DNA of 64,000 nucleotides, taken from NCBI RefSeq assembly GCF_963576615.1, contig NC_088717.1, positions 23,277,344 through 23,341,343 on the forward strand. Reading direction: 5' to 3'. Within the stretch, counting starts at the first letter, position 1. Every line of letters begins with the position of its first letter. A model generated the notes under the pieces. That model did not search any database and had not been told where the DNA came from. It worked only from the letters and a program-made list of their open reading frames with translations. Below, one piece after another: positions 11,132-25,300 of this stretch. A program made the position numbers and the translations under genes. The stretch comes from Watersipora subatra (Eukaryota > Bryozoa > Gymnolaemata > Cheilostomatida > Watersiporidae).

Positions 11132-12600
11132 GGGTGCGTAGCAAAACAATTAAACACATTCATTGGTGACTCATGCAAATACAGTAACCTCACTTAAACG
11201 ATGAATAACCTTTCTAATGATTTGAAATATTAAAGAGCTTCTCAATCTGCAAGAAACCTCTAACCTTTTGAAGAAATTAAGGCGAGAAACAGAGAAAGTA
11301 GCAAACTCGTTTATTTTATTAATCATCAAATAATCAAAGTTTAAAAGCTAGTCAAACAGTAAATGTGTTGCTTGATGGCAAACATTGCTTTCTCTTCAGC
11401 TAATCCTCGTCCTTTGAAACACTTACAGTTGATTGTTTGTACCCATATGGTCCACATTTGTGCAACTCCAGATGCCTGCTGAAACCGGTGCTGCTTGAAA
11501 AAAATACAACAAATAAATATAGCCTATAATTGTATAACATAATGCAAAATAATTATTTGAAATATAATTTTATCATTAAAATTTATCAAAATGAAAATTA
11601 TAAAATAATTGTGCTTTTTGTTTCTACATATACTTTTGGATAAAATAGCACTTTAGACTGAGTTTCTCAGGTAATAAATAAATGGCAGAGTGACCCCCTT
11701 TGCCAGGCAGAAAATGATCTCTAAAATCATCAACTACCAGTTTAATCCAGTGAATTGTTGTATGATGTGTTAAACAGCTGTAATTTTGTCACTAGTTGTC
11801 TTATCCTGAACTATATGTATGCCTAAACTCAGTATTAATAGTAGGGGTCTTGCCTCGCTTAGACACAAATGTTCGTTACTCAGTAATATCAAGGCTAGCC
11901 TCTTTTCTATTACTAGTCACTCTTTGGCATCAATTAGGAATTTGTATGTAATCTCCCAGATCGTTGAGGTATCAAAAATAAATTGGCCTTTCGCAGGCTT
12001 TGATATATAATATAATGTATATTTTACAATAATAGGCTTATAAGCCTCACTTGAGCAGAAAATGAATCAAAAAATTTTTCCAACTAATTCGTAGTATATA
12101 ACATATATCTCATAAAAATAATGGCAATAAAATTGTCCTCAAAACGCCGGTTTAGTAGAACGCATGATGCGTGAAAAATTACTATATTTCACAATGTTTT
12201 GCACAAAGTACTGCAGCAAATAAACTAAATAGCAGCAAACAAACTTTAAAACAAATTATTGAGTAGTCTAATTAATATAATTATGTTGGAATTGAAAGCA
12301 TAAAATATGTAAAAAGCAAACTTGAGGATTGGTATAAACACTGCTTAAACAAAGAGGGGCCAAATATAAAATCTGTGAAAATAGATATACATATCTGTTA
12401 CAACAGATTTCTAGTTATAAAAACAAAAATATAATACAGAAATGTTAAAATAGGTTATACGGTGAATGGTATTATTAGTTGAAGGACAATATGTGTAGTT
12501 TGAGTTTTGTTTTAAATGATTTCAGAGAAAGAGTTTTTAAATAAATGCAGAGGTGATTAAATGAATTTAGAAGGTTACTATTGAGATTTTTGTGGTTTAT
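11132..12600. other. AT-rich intergenic DNA
   Basis: No gene recognised with confidence. A stretch at 11,380-11,500 on the minus strand has an acceptor-like tract, a short zinc-finger-like reading (GFSRHLELHKCGPYG) and a good donor; see findings. Confidence 0.4.
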
Positions 12601-13445
12601 GGCACAAGGTCACCTAAATCTGGTTCTGGTTTTGTGATCATGGTATTGGTTTGAAAGCTATAGCTGAGATATTTAGGGCATTTATGGTTGAGCATTGATT
12701 AAGCAGTGAGACAGGTAAAGTACTTTGATAGCTTAGGTAAGGAAGAACACTAGTAGTGCTTGTGATTAGGTTGGTAGGTGGTAAGTGATGGTTTTTATGA
12801 GGTATGTTTAGGTTTTTAAATATAAGGCGCAAAGCTTTTATGTAACATCAATTGTGTCGGTATGTTCACAGGTGTTGTAGGAAAGCACACATGAAGGCCG
12901 TATGTGAGATAGACATGGATAAAATTATTGTACAATAGTCCGGCAATATCAAAGTTCATAAGATGATGAATATTATAAAATACTTTGTAGATTAAATGAT
13001 ATTTTGTTTAAAAAGAATGAAATGTGGCCCAGCCATAATAAAGAGACGTTGATGTAAAGCCAAGTAGTTTAGAAGTAAACTGTCCTGTTAGGGTACTGTT
13101 GAATATAGAAATTGTCAGGCGGAAACTCAATGGTAGATTTGCTAGGAGATAGTGAGATTTTGAGATGTTACGAGACATTTGATTTGTCACGCCTCACTGT
13201 TGGATAAGGGTTAGGTCTGCATTTATTTTAGATTGGAGGCATGAAGGGTCAGTTTTGGATATAAAGATTGAGGTATCGTCAGCATAAGCATGAGGCGTGC
13301 TGTGGAGTGGTAATTTTACTGAATCATTTAAAAAATTGAAATCTAAAAATTTGAAATACTAAATCATTAAAAAGTTTGAAATAGTTTGAGTGCAAAAATT
13401 GAACCTTGCAGAAAACTGTAGGAAGAGCATCTGACCATATATTAA
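12600..13445 (-). pseudogene. LINE reverse transcriptase remnant (CR1/Jockey-like)
   Basis: The minus strand near 13,430 reads SFLQGSIFALKLF (degraded form of the QGS..GPLLF motif). About 13,300-13,190 reads AYADDTSIFISKTDPSCLQS followed by INADLTLIQQ: the YADD catalytic box and the following N.DL..I..W region. Downstream in broken frames are pieces typical of the thumb/connection region (LLYNNFIHVYLTYGLHVCF). Several stops and shifts show it is dead. Clade assignment is tentative. Confidence 0.7.
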
Positions 13446-15060
13446 TTGTTTCTATGTATTTGGTGTTGTCTTATCAGGTGTGACCCAATGGTTTCCAGAA
13501 ATTTACAAGTTCAATCTACAAGTTCATCAAATATCATAAACATTACAATTTATGTACAATACAAATATGTGTCATAATTAATGTACATCTGTATGATCAT
13601 TTTCTCATAAATGCAAACCTTGCAGTACCGACACACGCATTGTGAGAAACTGTCACATGCTTGCATGCTTATACAAACAAACTGGGAACCAATGGAATTA
13701 ATTAACTAAGCTGACCAATCAGAAGATATGTGTATGAACTCTTCTTCCAATAAGGATTTACATATTAATATTTCAGTATTATATTAGTATAGTTTAAGAT
13801 TTGTAAATAATGACACTAGTTCTCCAAAACCTACATTCATAATGGAAAAAGTTCAAATTGTCTTAATATTGGTTTTATATAATAAAGATACATTTGTTTT
13901 CTCAAATGATGAATTTATGTTCCATATTTTATTACCAGTTTGATGTGGATACATCAACGTCGTCATTATGCAAGACTACTTAGTGAAATGGATTGGTCAA
14001 ATGTGACACGCATCACAATTTGGCGTGAATGTGTGATTGGTAAAACCGTTTTCCATAACATGGTAGGCTTATAAAATGTGAAGCGTAGAATGTGAAGTTG
14101 GGGAATAATTCCGTTTTTTGAGCTTGGCAATTTAAGTTTTACTATACTCTGCTGTAGCCATCATAGGGCACTGAGCCGGACAATTATTGTTTCACAACCT
14201 GCTGCACCCAAAAGAAGAGAGCCAAAACCAACTTATTATACTTTGTTGAAACCAGAAGAGTGCTCTACACCCAACACTTCATGTGGTGCAACCTGCCGTG
14301 ACTAACAACAACGATATGGAACTAAATTGTTTGTTAAAATAATTTTATCATCTGTATCTATAGTGTTTCTTGTAGTGTACCAATATGATATTACTCTCTT
14401 GAGAATGCTCAAACAGCTGACAAGTTCCTTCACTAAATATAGTGATTTTAAACCTTTTGAGTAAAGTCTTTCTTATGAGAGCATAACACTAACTGAAGTA
14501 ACAATTAGTTTAGTAGTATATATCATACATATAATTATGTAAACTATCGTGGAAACAATTGCTTGGTTCTTCTAATCACAAAGCGCTGCTGTTTGCAAAT
14601 TACTTACCAATTTTCATTACATAACAATAGAAAGTTTATATTTAATTACTAATCTAAGTTACCTATGCAGCAAAATAAAAGACAATAAAAACTGCATATC
14701 ATTAACAATGAGCTACATTTTTGGCTAATCAGGTGGCAAATCTACAATTTAATGAGAAAAATAATGAGTGAGCTTCTTAGGAAACGAGCCAGTGAAATGT
14801 TCCTTCTGTAATTTTTAAGTGTTAGCAACTGTTAGAATACATACTTGTGATGTTCTGGTAGACACCCGAGGTAACAATTGAGTATTTTAACAGAATGGCA
14901 AAATGTTTTAGTTAGATTTCAGTTGAAATACAGAAACATGACAATTGTAAGAGTTTTGTAGTCAAACTCACTCCAGACAATCGTTTGATGTACATAGAGG
15001 CCGACCTTACCAGGGCATCATAAGCTATCCTCACTCATTTCTGTTTATAACAAGCTATGA
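13446..15060. other. Non-coding intergenic DNA
   Basis: No gene, RNA or clear mobile element recognised. 13,930-14,300 is somewhat less AT-rich and could be an old LTR or MITE fragment, but I found no partner copy. Confidence 0.35.
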
Positions 15061-15065
15061 GCTTA

Positions 15066-15180
15066 TAACATCCATAAGCATATAACATCCATTAGCATAT
15101 AACACCCATTAGCATATAACATCCATTAGCATATAACACCCATTAGCATATAACATCCATTAGCACGTAACATCCATTAG
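15066..15180. repeat. 17-bp minisatellite (about 7 copies)
   Basis: Unit CCATTAGCATATAACAT alternates with CCATTAGCATATAACAC. Located downstream of gene A. Confidence 0.85.
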
Positions 15181-16227
15181 CTGTCTCCTAGTCATAAGTA
15201 ACACCAGTCTAAGACTCATTGATGTGTGCCAACAGCCTTACCCTAAGGCTTACATTGCATGGTATTGAGTTTCAATGCGCCATTCAAATAACTACAAGCA
15301 CAACATAATACTTGTACTTGAGTCACTTTACAGCCTTTAGAATATAATTGTATGTTATGGAGTCAGCGGGAAATCAGCTATTCATCTATTGTTATTATAG
15401 ATCAACTTGCATCAGTACTGGCCTTAGATAACATTGAATTCCATTCATGTACATTCATTTGATTTTATCAGTTATTTGATCTAATATAATCTCGCTATAA
15501 AAGTCAATATTTGTTACATTGTTGAGCTGTTCCAACCTTAGAAATGAAACTTGACTACTGAGTTGAGGCTAAATTTTTACAAATGCATTTCCTTCTGACG
15601 AAGATTGTTATTTTAACAACTAAATGTTTGCTTACCGTTTATATTACTAAAAGGTCTGTAGGCATTTTAATATCCAATGAAGTTTTCCTTAATCAGTATA
15701 TTTATTGTCGGGTTAAACGTTTTCAAGTTGTTGTACTCTATATTAATTTGTAATACTTGATTTGTATTTTATTTAAATGTGTAACTTCACATAATGGCAC
15801 TCAGTGAAAATTTGATATAAAACATAAAACATACATTAAATTAAACTGATAGAGCTAGTCAAAGTCAGCTGTCTGAACAAACAGTAAGCCCGGCTTCTAC
15901 TTTTAAAGAACATTCAAATTCTTTCACAAAAGCAGAAGCTAACATAACTGTGACGGCAATTGCAACAGGAAAGTCTTTTATCTTCATCCACATAAACTCT
16001 GCACAGCATTTACAATTGGTCAGCGCTAAAATGCTCACAATTCTAAAGCTGTTTACTCTAAATGAGGGCATACTATCAAGTCTCAGCTACTGGCTAAAAC
16101 ATATATTTCTGAGTACTTCAAACAATGTCTATCAAACCTTTACTGTCATATGTACTAGTAATTAAATGTCTGAAATCATGTTTATAGAATATAACACTGA
16201 AACATTATAGTTTACATCACTCACTAG

Positions 16228-16341
16228 TTACTGAACATGTAAATACTTTTTCTGTCTTAACATCACTTGAAGTTTATCCTTCATACTCTTGTACTCCGCC
16301 TTTTCAACCATCGGGAGAGTTGTGCAGTATACCCTCAGAAA
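16228..16341 (-). CDS. SAMHD1-like: Gene A exon 11 (terminal, stop TAA)
   Basis: Acceptor aattgtag. The exon encodes [19 protein letters not shown] and then [18 protein letters not shown] before TAA at 16230-16228. FLRVYC matches the human QLIRVYCKK strand near the C-terminus. An internal donor-like GT before the stop (CAGTAA) leaves open a longer C-terminus, but no further coding exon was recognised downstream. Confidence 0.7.
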   Translation of the reverse strand, partial: FLRVYCTTLPMVEKAEYKSMKDKLQVMLRQKKYLHVQ

Positions 16342-19300
16342 CTACAATTTAGTTAGCTGAGTAGAAATGTTCACCTTTACAGAAAGATTTAAAAAACTCC
16401 GAAGGACAACATGAAGAATAGGCTAGTTATAGCGTCTGATAGTTTAAATAGTTTGAGCGGTGTTCTTTATTACACCCTCATACAGAGGAATGTTTAATGG
16501 TGAAATCTGGAACTAGCTAGCGTCTAGTAGCAATAACATTATGATGTAATGTTCTCAAGTTCCTAAGTAACATTTCAATATTATCTGGCAAAATAGAGAT
16601 CTTGGGTGATTTTTATAAAGATTTTTTTCAAACATTTAGAAGTTAATATTAATGCAGAGACATCGCAAGCATTGTGATACTATCTACATTCACATATGTT
16701 TAGTAAAACTCCTTGGCTAGATGCGACCGCTTACAAGCTTTTGCAAAAATAACTTTTTAACAGTTTTTGTTCTCATCTCTCTGTTAGTAAGCTTAGTATG
16801 TTTTAGCAGTGGCACAGTTGTTGTAGAACAACAAAAAACAAAAAACAAAAACTGACCCTGTGTTGAAATTCTTTAGGTAGGATGTATAACCTTTTTCCTT
16901 TGTCCTTCAGTAGAAACGGTGGGTTGCTGCTCTCCTTGCTGTAGAACCTAAATTCAAACAGCATCTTGAAAGCACCTTAAACCGATCTACAATTCTACTC
17001 AATTACTGGTGTCATTGTTCCTAGCATGATAGAGACACAAATAGAACTCTTTCTGACACAATCGTATGAGTTTTATGTTTACATTTGATGTCAATGCTGT
17101 CAAGTAATCATAGTTGTTGGCTACTAATACCTTGCACAGTGGTTGAATCTTAACTCTATACTTTTATGATGACAGAGAAAGTTATTTATTTTACTAATAT
17201 ACACATTTGATTAGAATATTCATATTCATATTTATTCAATCTTGTAACTCATTCAAGACAGGTCAAGATATAACTATCATTTATACATGTATTATAGAGT
17301 ATGACAATCACTAGACAGCAAGGCTGCTCTATAACATGGAAGAGCACATAATATTAATTTTTGTTTCATAAAAACAATGTTATTGCAGAAGAATTGTTTC
17401 AAAGTTTAAAAAATTTAATTCAAATATAAACAATTGTTGACAGAGTTGCACTTAGGAATAAAATAGAGGGTGACATATAACCTTGATTAATATAGTAATA
17501 CAACATACTATTATTAGTATAATAGCAGTAATCATTGTTACTATAGTATAATTGTATTACCACATAAGCCTACAGGTAATAGATTAAAGAGAAATTATGC
17601 TAATCTAACAAAGAGACAAGCACCATGACATCCTTTTGACAAAAAGATCTTACCATAGTAAATGTAGTAATCAGCAGTGTTTCCATCTTACCATAGTACA
17701 ATAAGTGTAGCAATCAGTAGTGTAGCCATCTTACCATATGTAGTCGAGGGGATTTTTATCTTTTTTCCCAAAGTTCATATCCGTCTCAGCCCATCTGAAC
17801 TGACGTTGGCAATTCTCTGTTAGTCTTCGTAAAATTTCATCAAACTCCTCACTATGAACCCCTTCACCTAAATCGATCATGGCTGTATTTAGTATTAATA
17901 GCTTTAAATAGGCGTTTACTTATTTGTCTGCACAATAAGAGTTTGTATAGGACACATTTTTCTACTTTACCTTCTATTCTAGCCTCTGCAACAAACTTCC
18001 AGATTTGCCTTTCTTGAAGATGTTGGAGCAGGTCTCGTGACTCGTTCAGCGCTTCTCCTTCACTCTCTAAGATCTAGTGAAAATGCACAACAACCTTGAC
18101 TAGCACTAGTTATGTTTGACTTGCTAGGCTAAAGACTATTGTACAGTTCTGGATACATCAGTCCAAACTTCTAAACTATAACCAGTATTTCAAATAAGTA
18201 GAAGAAGCAAAACGAAAATTGTGTTTTCGAAATGAGGTTCCAAATCATTACAAAGTTTGGGTATTTTTGAAAAGAGGGTGTACAGCTCTATTATAGAGCA
18301 ATACGCTGTAATAGAAAAGAAGTAAAAATGAAAATGACTGTAACAGATAAGCTCTTCATGAACGCATATCAGCAAACAATTCTCTAAGTGTTTTATACTA
18401 TAAAATCTCTATTTTCATGCCATGATAATCTATTTTTCAATCATTTTCCTATTTTTCAAACCTAGTGGCGTTTTATTAGAGGTAGTGTTCAAATAGACGG
18501 TGGCGTCGTTTTTTTTATTAGCTCACCAGAATTTTGGAAAATTAGATTTAACCCTTTTATGGGAGAAGTGATGTCAATGTCACCTAAATTATGTAGTCTT
18601 CTTTGGGTAGAGCAACATTATTGTCATCGGCCTCAGAATTTTGGCTAAACCGTTTTTTCATACATTCGTAAAAACTTTCATTTGAACCCCTCCTTTGTTT
18701 GAACATACTCTCCAATGGAACACCACCATGGAAAAAGGGTTGAAAAATACAACCTTTACCCTTTAATTGAAGGCCACCTTTATTTGCCTGCTACTTTGAA
18801 TTTTTTGATCTTTACAAACCTATAATAGAAAGTAATCAGTAGAAAATTGTCCACAGAATAGTCCTAATAATGACTCGGTTACATCAATTAATTGAATTGT
18901 ACCGTTGTTGTAGTAGTTGCCATGTTTTTAGTGACGTGTACATGAGAAGATCAATCATCACAATTATTAGAATTACACGCTGACATAAAATCACAAAGGT
19001 CTAAATCATATACATTGTTTTCATATTTGTCTATAATATAGCTTACAGTCTGACCTGAAGACTTTTACAGTTTTGATAAATAATAAGAATACTGTTCAGA
19101 AGCGAAGTACCATACAAAGTAATAGCAGTCATCGTTATGGTGTATTCTATCTTTAATGATAAAATTTCTTTAAAAATTAAAAAAAATATGTTATTTTTTA
19201 ATTCCAAAGCTTTGGTGTTCACTTTAAAATTTCAAAAAAGTTACCATCGAAATAATTAATATTAGTATCATGCTAATATTGTATAATCAAAGTAGTTCAC

Positions 19301-22300
19301 TGTTTAACTTGGTTTGATTCTTGACGTATGTGAAAAAATAGTTTAGCAAAAATGTTCAGGGTTGAAAGGATTAAACTTATCTTTACAAAGTTCTGACGCT
19401 CAAGTCATATATACAGCGCTACCTTTTATTTAAATGTCACCTTTAATTAAACGCTGCTATAGGGGAAGGGTTGAAAAGTAGAACGCCATGGTGTTCAAAT
19501 AGAGATTTCACGGTATGTCAAAGTATCAGATTTAGTTAAACAAGGAATTACTATTTGCCGGATTTATTTTTATTAATTGTTGCGATGGTGTTGATTACCA
19601 CAATTACGTCGTAATATGTCCCTGAAAAGTATTTTCATTGCTCATCAAAACACTTTAAAGTCTTCAGGTCAGACTGTAAACCACATTATGGCCGAATCTG
19701 AAAACAATGGATTAGAAATAGACCTTAATGACTTTGAATCAGAGTGTAATTTTATTGATTGTGACAATTGATCTTCTCAGATAAACCTTCACAAAAACCA
19801 TGGCAACCACTATAGCAACATTGAAAAAATTAATTGTTATTGATGCCACATTATGATGCCATGACATTATTAGCACCATTTTGTAGACACATAACTTTTA
19901 GTGAAGATTGTTTACTTTGATATAAAAGTAAAGAGTGGCACCTTTGTTATTGCTGATTATCAAATAATGATTGATAGAAGTGGCTTGTGCAAACACAATA
20001 TGCCTTTCACCTTGTTAAGTACACCAAGACGGATTCCAACAAGTGACACTTATAGCCTTTGTGCTAATCTATACAGTTATTCATTATAACCTTAAATAAA
20101 TAAGACTTTGACAATGGAGGAAATAATTGCATGCTATTATCTTGACAATCATGATATCAAACCAAACTGTATCAATTCTAATAATGAATTCAAATTTTAT
20201 TCAAATAACTGAATTGGCTGATCCCCAGCTGCGAATAAGTGTTTACTTTGCTAGAGAGTTAAAACAACAGGCAATGCAAGCATATTTTTCAAGAGATCAA
20301 ATGCTTGCGATCAACAGATCTATGAAAGTGAATTTTTGGATTGATCAGCATGCATAGTTAAGTTAGCATAGTTATCTTAGAAGTTTTTCTTAATACAGGA
20401 ATTAAAATGCAAGTGTTGCAGGTTTTAGCATTGAGTATTGTAGACATGAATTAATCGCTGTATATATAAATCTCAATTTTTTGTCTATCGGTCCATTCCT
20501 AGTTTTGTCTGTCAAGCTATAGTGGTAAAGTTATAAGAACGAGTATTCCGCTGCGAGCTGGATTTGAACTCACAACCTCCAGTTCTGTGGGCATCTATTT
20601 ATCCAATACACTACACTGTCTAGCTGGCTATGCCATAGAATAAATTTGACACATACTTGGACTACATGCCAATCTGTTATGGCTTCACGTTAAACACTGC
20701 AGCTGGCGTTATGCGTAAAGCCATACCAAAAGAAAATCCGTGAAACCATACCAGAGAGAAAAGCTTGCCCATAAGTAAAGAAAAATGCTTAAACTCATAT
20801 AGCCAACAAGACTATTGCAATCAGTATAGATCTGTAGTAGGTACTGCAGCAGGTACGATATGAATTACACGGAAATAGACACATTAAACAGAAATAGCAC
20901 AGTACACAGAAATAAACACCTTTTTTTAGAAGTTGTAATGGCAAATTTTGATGTTGAATATGTTGATTAAAAAGAATTATTTTTTTGTACAAATGGTTTT
21001 TATTACCCATGCAATGCCAATCATCCAGTTAGTTTTATATAAAAAGACTTTTATTTTCTAAAATGTTATATTTCCTTTATTATATAATACTATTGATCTC
21101 ATAAAATAATAACATTTTTGTTGTAGATGAAGAGGCATTCACCTCTGCTCCTTAATACTACCTCCTTACCTCATCACTCTGTCACCTGGTAAATAAAAGT
21201 GTTTCTATCTATGCGTAGTATTATGTGTCAGTCAGGTAACTTTTATATTTGTCCACTTTGACTATTCTGTTTACTTTGACATTCTTTGATCTTTATGAAC
21301 CCACAATAAAAAGTGATCGGTAGAAGTAGCAGTGAAATATAGGTGGCATTCAAGTAAAGGGTTGTGCTGTATTTCTCAACCTTTATCCTATAATGGCGTT
21401 CTATTAGAGGTGGCGTTCAAATAAAGGTTTTGCGTTCAAATAGAGGTTTTACGGTATATGGAGTCTAATAGCTACAAAGCATTTATTAAGCCTGCAAACC
21501 TTGCTAATATACTAACCAACATGGGAATGAAGGCAAATGTTATACAACATAGTTAATTATGTACTTTTAACTAGATGAATGACTGGCTTTGCTTTGATAA
21601 TAAAATAATTACCCAATGAATTTGAGTAACTTACCTGGCAGCTAGTAACTTGAGTTAGTCTAAATATTTACTATAATAATAGTTGTGAAACCAGCTTAAC
21701 ATTACGCTTAATGACATTATGTGTAATTGCATTATGCGTAATGTACATTACAATACACATTACATTGCGATGTACATCACATTACATACATTAATATCAT
21801 TATGCGTAATGACATTACACATAACGCCAAGCGGGTCAATAGTATTTTCAAAAGTGTTGAATAAGTATGTGCCTTAATATTCCAAAGTATGGCAAGGACA
21901 AAGCAGTGTATTGTGTTAGCTCGCCAATGTGCAAACTTTGAGGTTTGACGTGCACATCCAGTGCAAAGTAGATTTTTAATTCCTAAAACTTTATCGTTAT
22001 AGCTGGGTAGTTATTTGACAAACAAACACTGAAATATGTAGGTAAAAATAATATAATAAATGCATTTTTACCAAAATATTGGGTATACTTTACGATGTAT
22101 GTTATGATTCAACATATTTTAACTGTCGGCCATGAGAATATCAACTGCCATTAAATATAAAGCAAACTATCAAAGTTCTTTTAAATTGTTTACTATTAAG
22201 CAGAACATCTCTTGTAAGTATTCCCCGATGTATTCTCCATATATCAGCAGGTGAGAAACTGGTTGATGCAGACTAACATTTTTGCTAACCCCTTCACATA

Positions 22301-25300
22301 AATCCTAGCATCAAAAGGTGTCTCACTGAATGCTCATCACCAAATTGGTCTAATGGGAGATCTATCAGTCTAATGTGAGATCTATCAGTCTAATGTGAGA
22401 TCTATCTGTCTAATGTGAGGTCTATCTGTCTAATGTGAGATTTGTCAGTCTAATGTGAGATCTATCAGTCTAATGGGAGATCTATCTGTCTAATGTGAGA
22501 TCTATCTGTCTAATGTGAGATATATCTGTCTAATGTGAGATCTATGTGTCTAATGTGAGATCTATCTGGCAAAGACTAAATTAGAAGTGTAAAGGTGATA
22601 AAAACTTTGAACAGTACGTTAAAAATATTGTCTGAGTTTATTTTTAGCTTAAAAATGAAACTTCATTCAGAATCCTATAGAAAGTGTTTAGGTAGTGTTG
22701 TTTGTAAGGGTTTTTGCAAGTTCCCTAAAAATAAATGTAAGTACACACTATAACTAGTCTCGAGGTAAGTGGGAATAAAATAGTTCAATAATAAACTGTC
22801 TTATTTCTACAAAACACCTGCCATAAGCTCTTGCACTACCTTGGAGAATATTCCATCATCTAAGTGGGTGTAGGCTTCCATGTCTCGATCCTCCAGGCAT
22901 TGTATGAGAGATTTTTTATCAACTGTAAGTGCGCCACTACTAGCTGCTTTTTGAAGAGCTTCCGCTACTTGCAGTTCAATGCCAACAACCACACGATGCT
23001 GGCAGGCTAAAAGCAAAATATAAGAATTTTTTTTTAATTACGTTACCATAAAAGTAAAGAGTTACACCTTTGTTATAGCTGATTATCAAATAATGATTCA
23101 TAGCTGTAGGCTGTGCAAACACAACATATCTTACACTTTGGTAAATACATAAAGACAGATTTCAACAATTGACACTTATAGCCTTTTATGTTAATCAATA
23201 CAGCTATTCATTATAACCTTAAATAAATAAGACTTTGACAATGGAGGAAACAATTGCATGGTATTATCTTGACAACCATGATATTGAACCAAACTGTATC
23301 AATTACATTAATAAATGCAAATGTTATTCAAATAGCTGAATTAGCTGATCTTCTGCTGCAAATAATTGTTTACTTTGCTAGAAAGCTAAAACTACGTGCA
23401 CTGTAAACGTATTTTTTCAGAGCTCAAACATTCAAATATTGATTCAAGTATTGACTTCTGTATCTTAAACCTTCGTAGAATCATGGCAAAAAGTTCCATG
23501 CCTTATCTACGTGATAAATGTCTCTTTGTAACTTTATAGTTGTTCCCAACAGCGGATGTTTTGTACATACCTTTCTGGTGTAAGTCAAATCTAGTGTGAA
23601 ACATGCTGCTAATGGTGTTTGCTTCTTTGTCTCTATAGCAGATCTTTCTCTCCTTCCCAACGCTGAGAACTCGCTGGTGGTAGATCAGTCGGTAGGGATC
23701 AAAGCCACATTTGATTCCTATGCAAAGACATTTCCGATTCAACGAGTAATATATTATTCCATGATGGAATAACTATCTGTTATAGTACTAGCATATCTAG
23801 ACTAGCTATAATGTCAATTAAACTAACTATAATAAAAGTAATATTAGCAATAATTATTATATTGTTCCATTGTTTAACTGATCTATCGCTGCCTTGTGGG
23901 AATAGACTTACTTTAGGGACCAAGTCTAAGGATGACAACTCTGACAGAGACCAAAAAGTTACTCCTGAATGAGAAAACATTTTAACCTTCAACTAAAAGA
24001 GCGAGCATCAACAGAAAATAAAAAGCCTAATTTCCATGATGAATACAACAGTTACTAAGCTACTAGTTCAATTTGAAAAAAGAAGGCCATGCCAGCCTTT
24101 CCATTTATTCAAAGAAAACCAGATATGAGCAAGTAATTACTAACCTATTGGATTAGAGAAAAAATTATGTCCAATTACATGTAAATGAGAAAGAGAGAAA
24201 TAGAGTAGTGAAGCTTCAACAGGGTAAAATAGAGTTAGGATGAAGCAAACTCAAATTCTGATCACAGATCCATAAAAAGGTCACTTAGCTATAAAAAATT
24301 GAGTTGAATGTAAAATGACAGCACTAGTGCGATCTCAGCTTGTCAAACTTACAATTTGAGAAGCAGTTTGTATAGTAAAAAATATATTCACTGCTAATAT
24401 AATTTCAGTTGTATACATGCTGTCAGCTAAACAGATGTAGTGTCTATGTGTTGTCCTTTCTTTATAGGTAGATCTTAAACATCGATAAGCTAGGTGCATA
24501 GACATATAGAGACACATTACTTACCCAAATGGAAACTGTCTCTAACAAGGTAATCCCATTTATCGACATCCATACCACTCTCACAATTAGAGACTATTTC
24601 ATACAGATATGATCTCTCAGGCAGTATCTATCAAGAATATTATTAGGTATTTGATAGTATATCATATAGTGCTGCCTACTTTTTATATTAAATACTTTTA
24701 GGAGATTTACTGGACATATTTTTTATTAAAATTATACAAAAAGTTGACAGAGGTTATACAGTTGGTGAATTTTGAAGAATCGTTGAAGAAGATGCTCAAA
24801 ATACCAATTTTTTCTGCAATAAAGCTGATGTTTATAGTACTTTTTAATGGGTGGATAGCTTATAAGAATTAAAAATAATGTCTGAGTTTGTTTTTAGCTC
24901 AAAAATGAAAATGCATCAGAATTCTATAGATATAAGTTTGTTTTTCTTGAAATGTTCACCTTAATTGCTATGTCTTCTGCTTGCAAACTAGATTTGAGTT
25001 GTTTTGTTGTTCAGCCGTGAGATTTGAGTTGTCAGAATACTCCCTTTTATTTATAATTTAGGTTGTTATAATGTTCACCCACCTCATTCAGGTTAGGCTT
25101 GATGAGAGACTTGATGAATTCCTTGTTTTCCTCAGTGAAGCCCCACATCGTAAACTCTTTCTTCTTTTTCTCCCAGATGAGATCAACCATTTTGGTCGAC
25201 GCCATTTCATGGCTCCAGTCAGAGATATCAAGCGTTTTGGTGACCTTATCGAACATGTGAGAGAAAGGTCCATGCCCTAAATCATGGCAGAGTCCAGCCA

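Noticed and set aside
15865..16071. Extra C-terminal exon of gene A on the minus strand
   Set aside because: No similarity to the SAMHD1 C-terminus and no convincing acceptor; gene A already reaches a stop at 16,228.
25071..25280. Plus-strand frame over gene A exon 4
   Set aside because: Shadow of the HD-motif exon on the minus strand, which has clear splice sites and homology.
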